Positions 6,072-6,663 of a stretch of 6,663 bases of DNA are shown here, one piece after another. The stretch is from an uncultured Pseudomonadota bacterium. GTDB taxonomy: Bacteria > Pseudomonadota > Gammaproteobacteria > Methylococcales > Methylomonadaceae. Positions within the stretch are counted from its first letter, which is position 1. Each line of letters starts with the position of its first letter. The DNA is taken from assembly GCA_903904275.1 (NCBI GenBank), contig CAIVBX010000062.1, positions 1 to 6,663 on the forward strand. The letters run 5' to 3'. Position numbers and translations under genes: made by a program. The notes below the pieces were generated by a model. That model was given only the letters and a program-made list of their open reading frames with translations. It made no database searches and had not been told where the DNA came from.

Positions 6072-6287
6072 CTATCGACGGAAAAACATATTCATAATGA
6101 TACTTGACACAACGCTAATCACCAGCATGGATGTAATCGGAATAAAGACCGAACTATGTTCATTTTGAATCCGAATATCAAAGGGTAACTTTCCAAACCA
6201 ATTGATAAGCCAAGGGGCATAATTAAGTGTTAAGCCTATCGCTACAGCTACTGTACCACCTGTTATAGCTAACGCACTATAAAAAGA
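6072..6287 (-). pseudogene. DUF2905-like small membrane protein, start codon lost
   Basis: The minus strand reads ALAITGGTVAVAIGLTLNYA, then PWLINWFGKLPFDIRIQNEH, then SSVFIPITSMLVISVVSSII, ending MNMFFRR and TAG at 6074-6072. This matches the DUF2905 pattern: two transmembrane helices around a PWL.NWFGKLPGDIRIE hairpin. The frame is blocked upstream by TAA at 6290-6288, and no ATG, GTG or TTG occurs before the internal Met of TSMLV. Only the first few residues seem to be missing. The upstream DNA reads as the end of an IS630-family transposase, so an insertion or deletion removed the start and probably the promoter. The stop is 22 nt ahead of the BamE-like gene, so this was probably the first gene of the minus-strand operon. 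DUF2905 proteins have no known function. The usual Gly in LPGD is Phe here. Confidence 0.75.
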
Positions 6288-6505
6288 TTACCAATAATGG
6301 GACGAGAAAAAAGTTCATCAATAGAGCATCTCATCTTGTTACGAATGGATTTTAGTGTTGCGCCCAAGTTATGTTCAATCGGGTTGAAATCGGGCGAGTA
6401 AGGAGGTAAAAATTCAGCAATATAGCCCTCGCTTTGAATACGTTGAACAATATATCCTCACGTTTGTGAAACGAATCATTATAGCTAATGATCCCGCTAC
6501 ACTAA
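6269..6505 (-). pseudogene. IS630-family transposase remnant (C-terminal part)
   Basis: On the minus strand NDSFHKREDI (about 6483-6454) is followed, after a one-base frame change near 6455, by VQRIQSEGYIAEFLPPYSPD, then FNPIEHNLGATLKSIRNKMR and CSIDELFSRPIIGNLFIVR, with a TAG at 6271-6269. LPPYSPDFNPIEH is the hallmark third-acid (Glu) block of IS630/Tc1-type DDE transposases, and (D)N.SFHKRE is the second-Asp region. The N-terminal half, with the helix-turn-helix and first Asp, is absent because the next element starts at about 6505. The last residues overlap the DUF2905 remnant, so the junction lies within about 6270-6290. No terminal repeat is recognisable. Confidence 0.8.
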
Positions 6506-6663
6506 TCAGGACACAAATTTTGCAGAATTGTCTTAACAAAATAAGGTGTCAAAAAATGAGAAACAAATACTCCGAAGAATACAAAACATCAGCAGTCAAA
6601 ATGGTGTTGATAGAGGGAAAATCGCCAATAGAAGTCGCGCACAATTTAGGGAAACCAGTAGGG
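6505..6663 (+). mobile_element. 5' end of an IS3-family insertion sequence (cut by window edge)
   Basis: The IS630 remnant is interrupted near TAATCAGGACACAAATTTTG (6503-6522), and an orfA with a good ribosome binding site follows. The left end is inferred from AGGACACA at 6508-6515, which matches the right terminal region of the older remnant (4045-4038 on the minus strand). The exact terminal base is uncertain. Confidence 0.6.
6556..6663 (+). CDS. IS3-family transposase OrfA, N-terminal 36 residues (partial)
   Basis: Starts MRNKYSEEYKTSAVKMVLIE then GKSPIEVAHNLGKPVG and runs off the right edge. This is the beginning of the Tnp_1 helix-turn-helix DNA-binding domain of IS3/IS911-type OrfA (pattern KYSeEFK..AVkmv..G.S..EvA..LGi), which recognises the element's ends and is normally extended into OrfAB by programmed frameshifting. 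AAGGTG at 6543-6548 lies 7 nt upstream of the ATG. No damage is visible in the part seen, so this copy could be intact, unlike the two remnants beside it. Confidence 0.85.
   Translation, partial: MRNKYSEEYKTSAVKMVLIEGKSPIEVAHNLGKPVG

Overview
The window looks like accessory-rich chromosome of an AT-rich proteobacterium, most likely a gammaproteobacterium. It has a proteobacterial acetolactate synthase, an NqrM-type Na+-NQR maturation factor and a BamE-like periplasmic protein, with several decayed insertion sequences. A sulfur-oxidising Thiotrichales-like host is possible, but the sequence alone does not settle it.

Left part (1-3310): core genes. The minus strand carries the first 386 codons of the acetolactate synthase large subunit, from a GTG start, running off the left edge. 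A 183-bp divergent spacer holds a good ilv promoter and two short palindromes. On the plus strand, nqrM (63 aa) is followed after 3 nt by a complete type I ABC exporter with fused ATPase (590 aa), which looks translationally coupled to it.

Middle (3311-4134): about 700 bp of IS3-family remnant bounded by 11-bp inverted repeats. The orfB reading jumps between at least four frames, the stretch normally holding the second catalytic Asp is missing, and orfA cannot be recognised. An 84-bp spacer follows.

Right part (4135-6287): five minus-strand genes in transcription order: a DUF2905-like membrane protein that has lost its start, a secreted coiled-coil/BamE-like protein, a small cupin, a DedA-family membrane protein, and a secreted protein with four cysteines exactly ten residues apart. 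The spacing is tight (5 nt between the BamE-like and cupin genes, about 22-82 nt elsewhere), so they probably form one operon of envelope-related genes. Its 5' end has been broken by an IS630-family remnant.

Right edge (6269-6663): the IS630 remnant is itself cut by the start of another IS3-family element, whose orfA begins at 6556. The ends of the two IS3-type elements resemble each other and face each other across the operon, giving a composite-transposon-like layout.

I see no CRISPR array, tRNA, rRNA or riboswitch. Nothing here amounts to a clearly new system. The best leads are the ten-residue cysteine ladder, the His-rich reading frame joining the cupin to DedA, and the displaced nqrM-ABC exporter pair.
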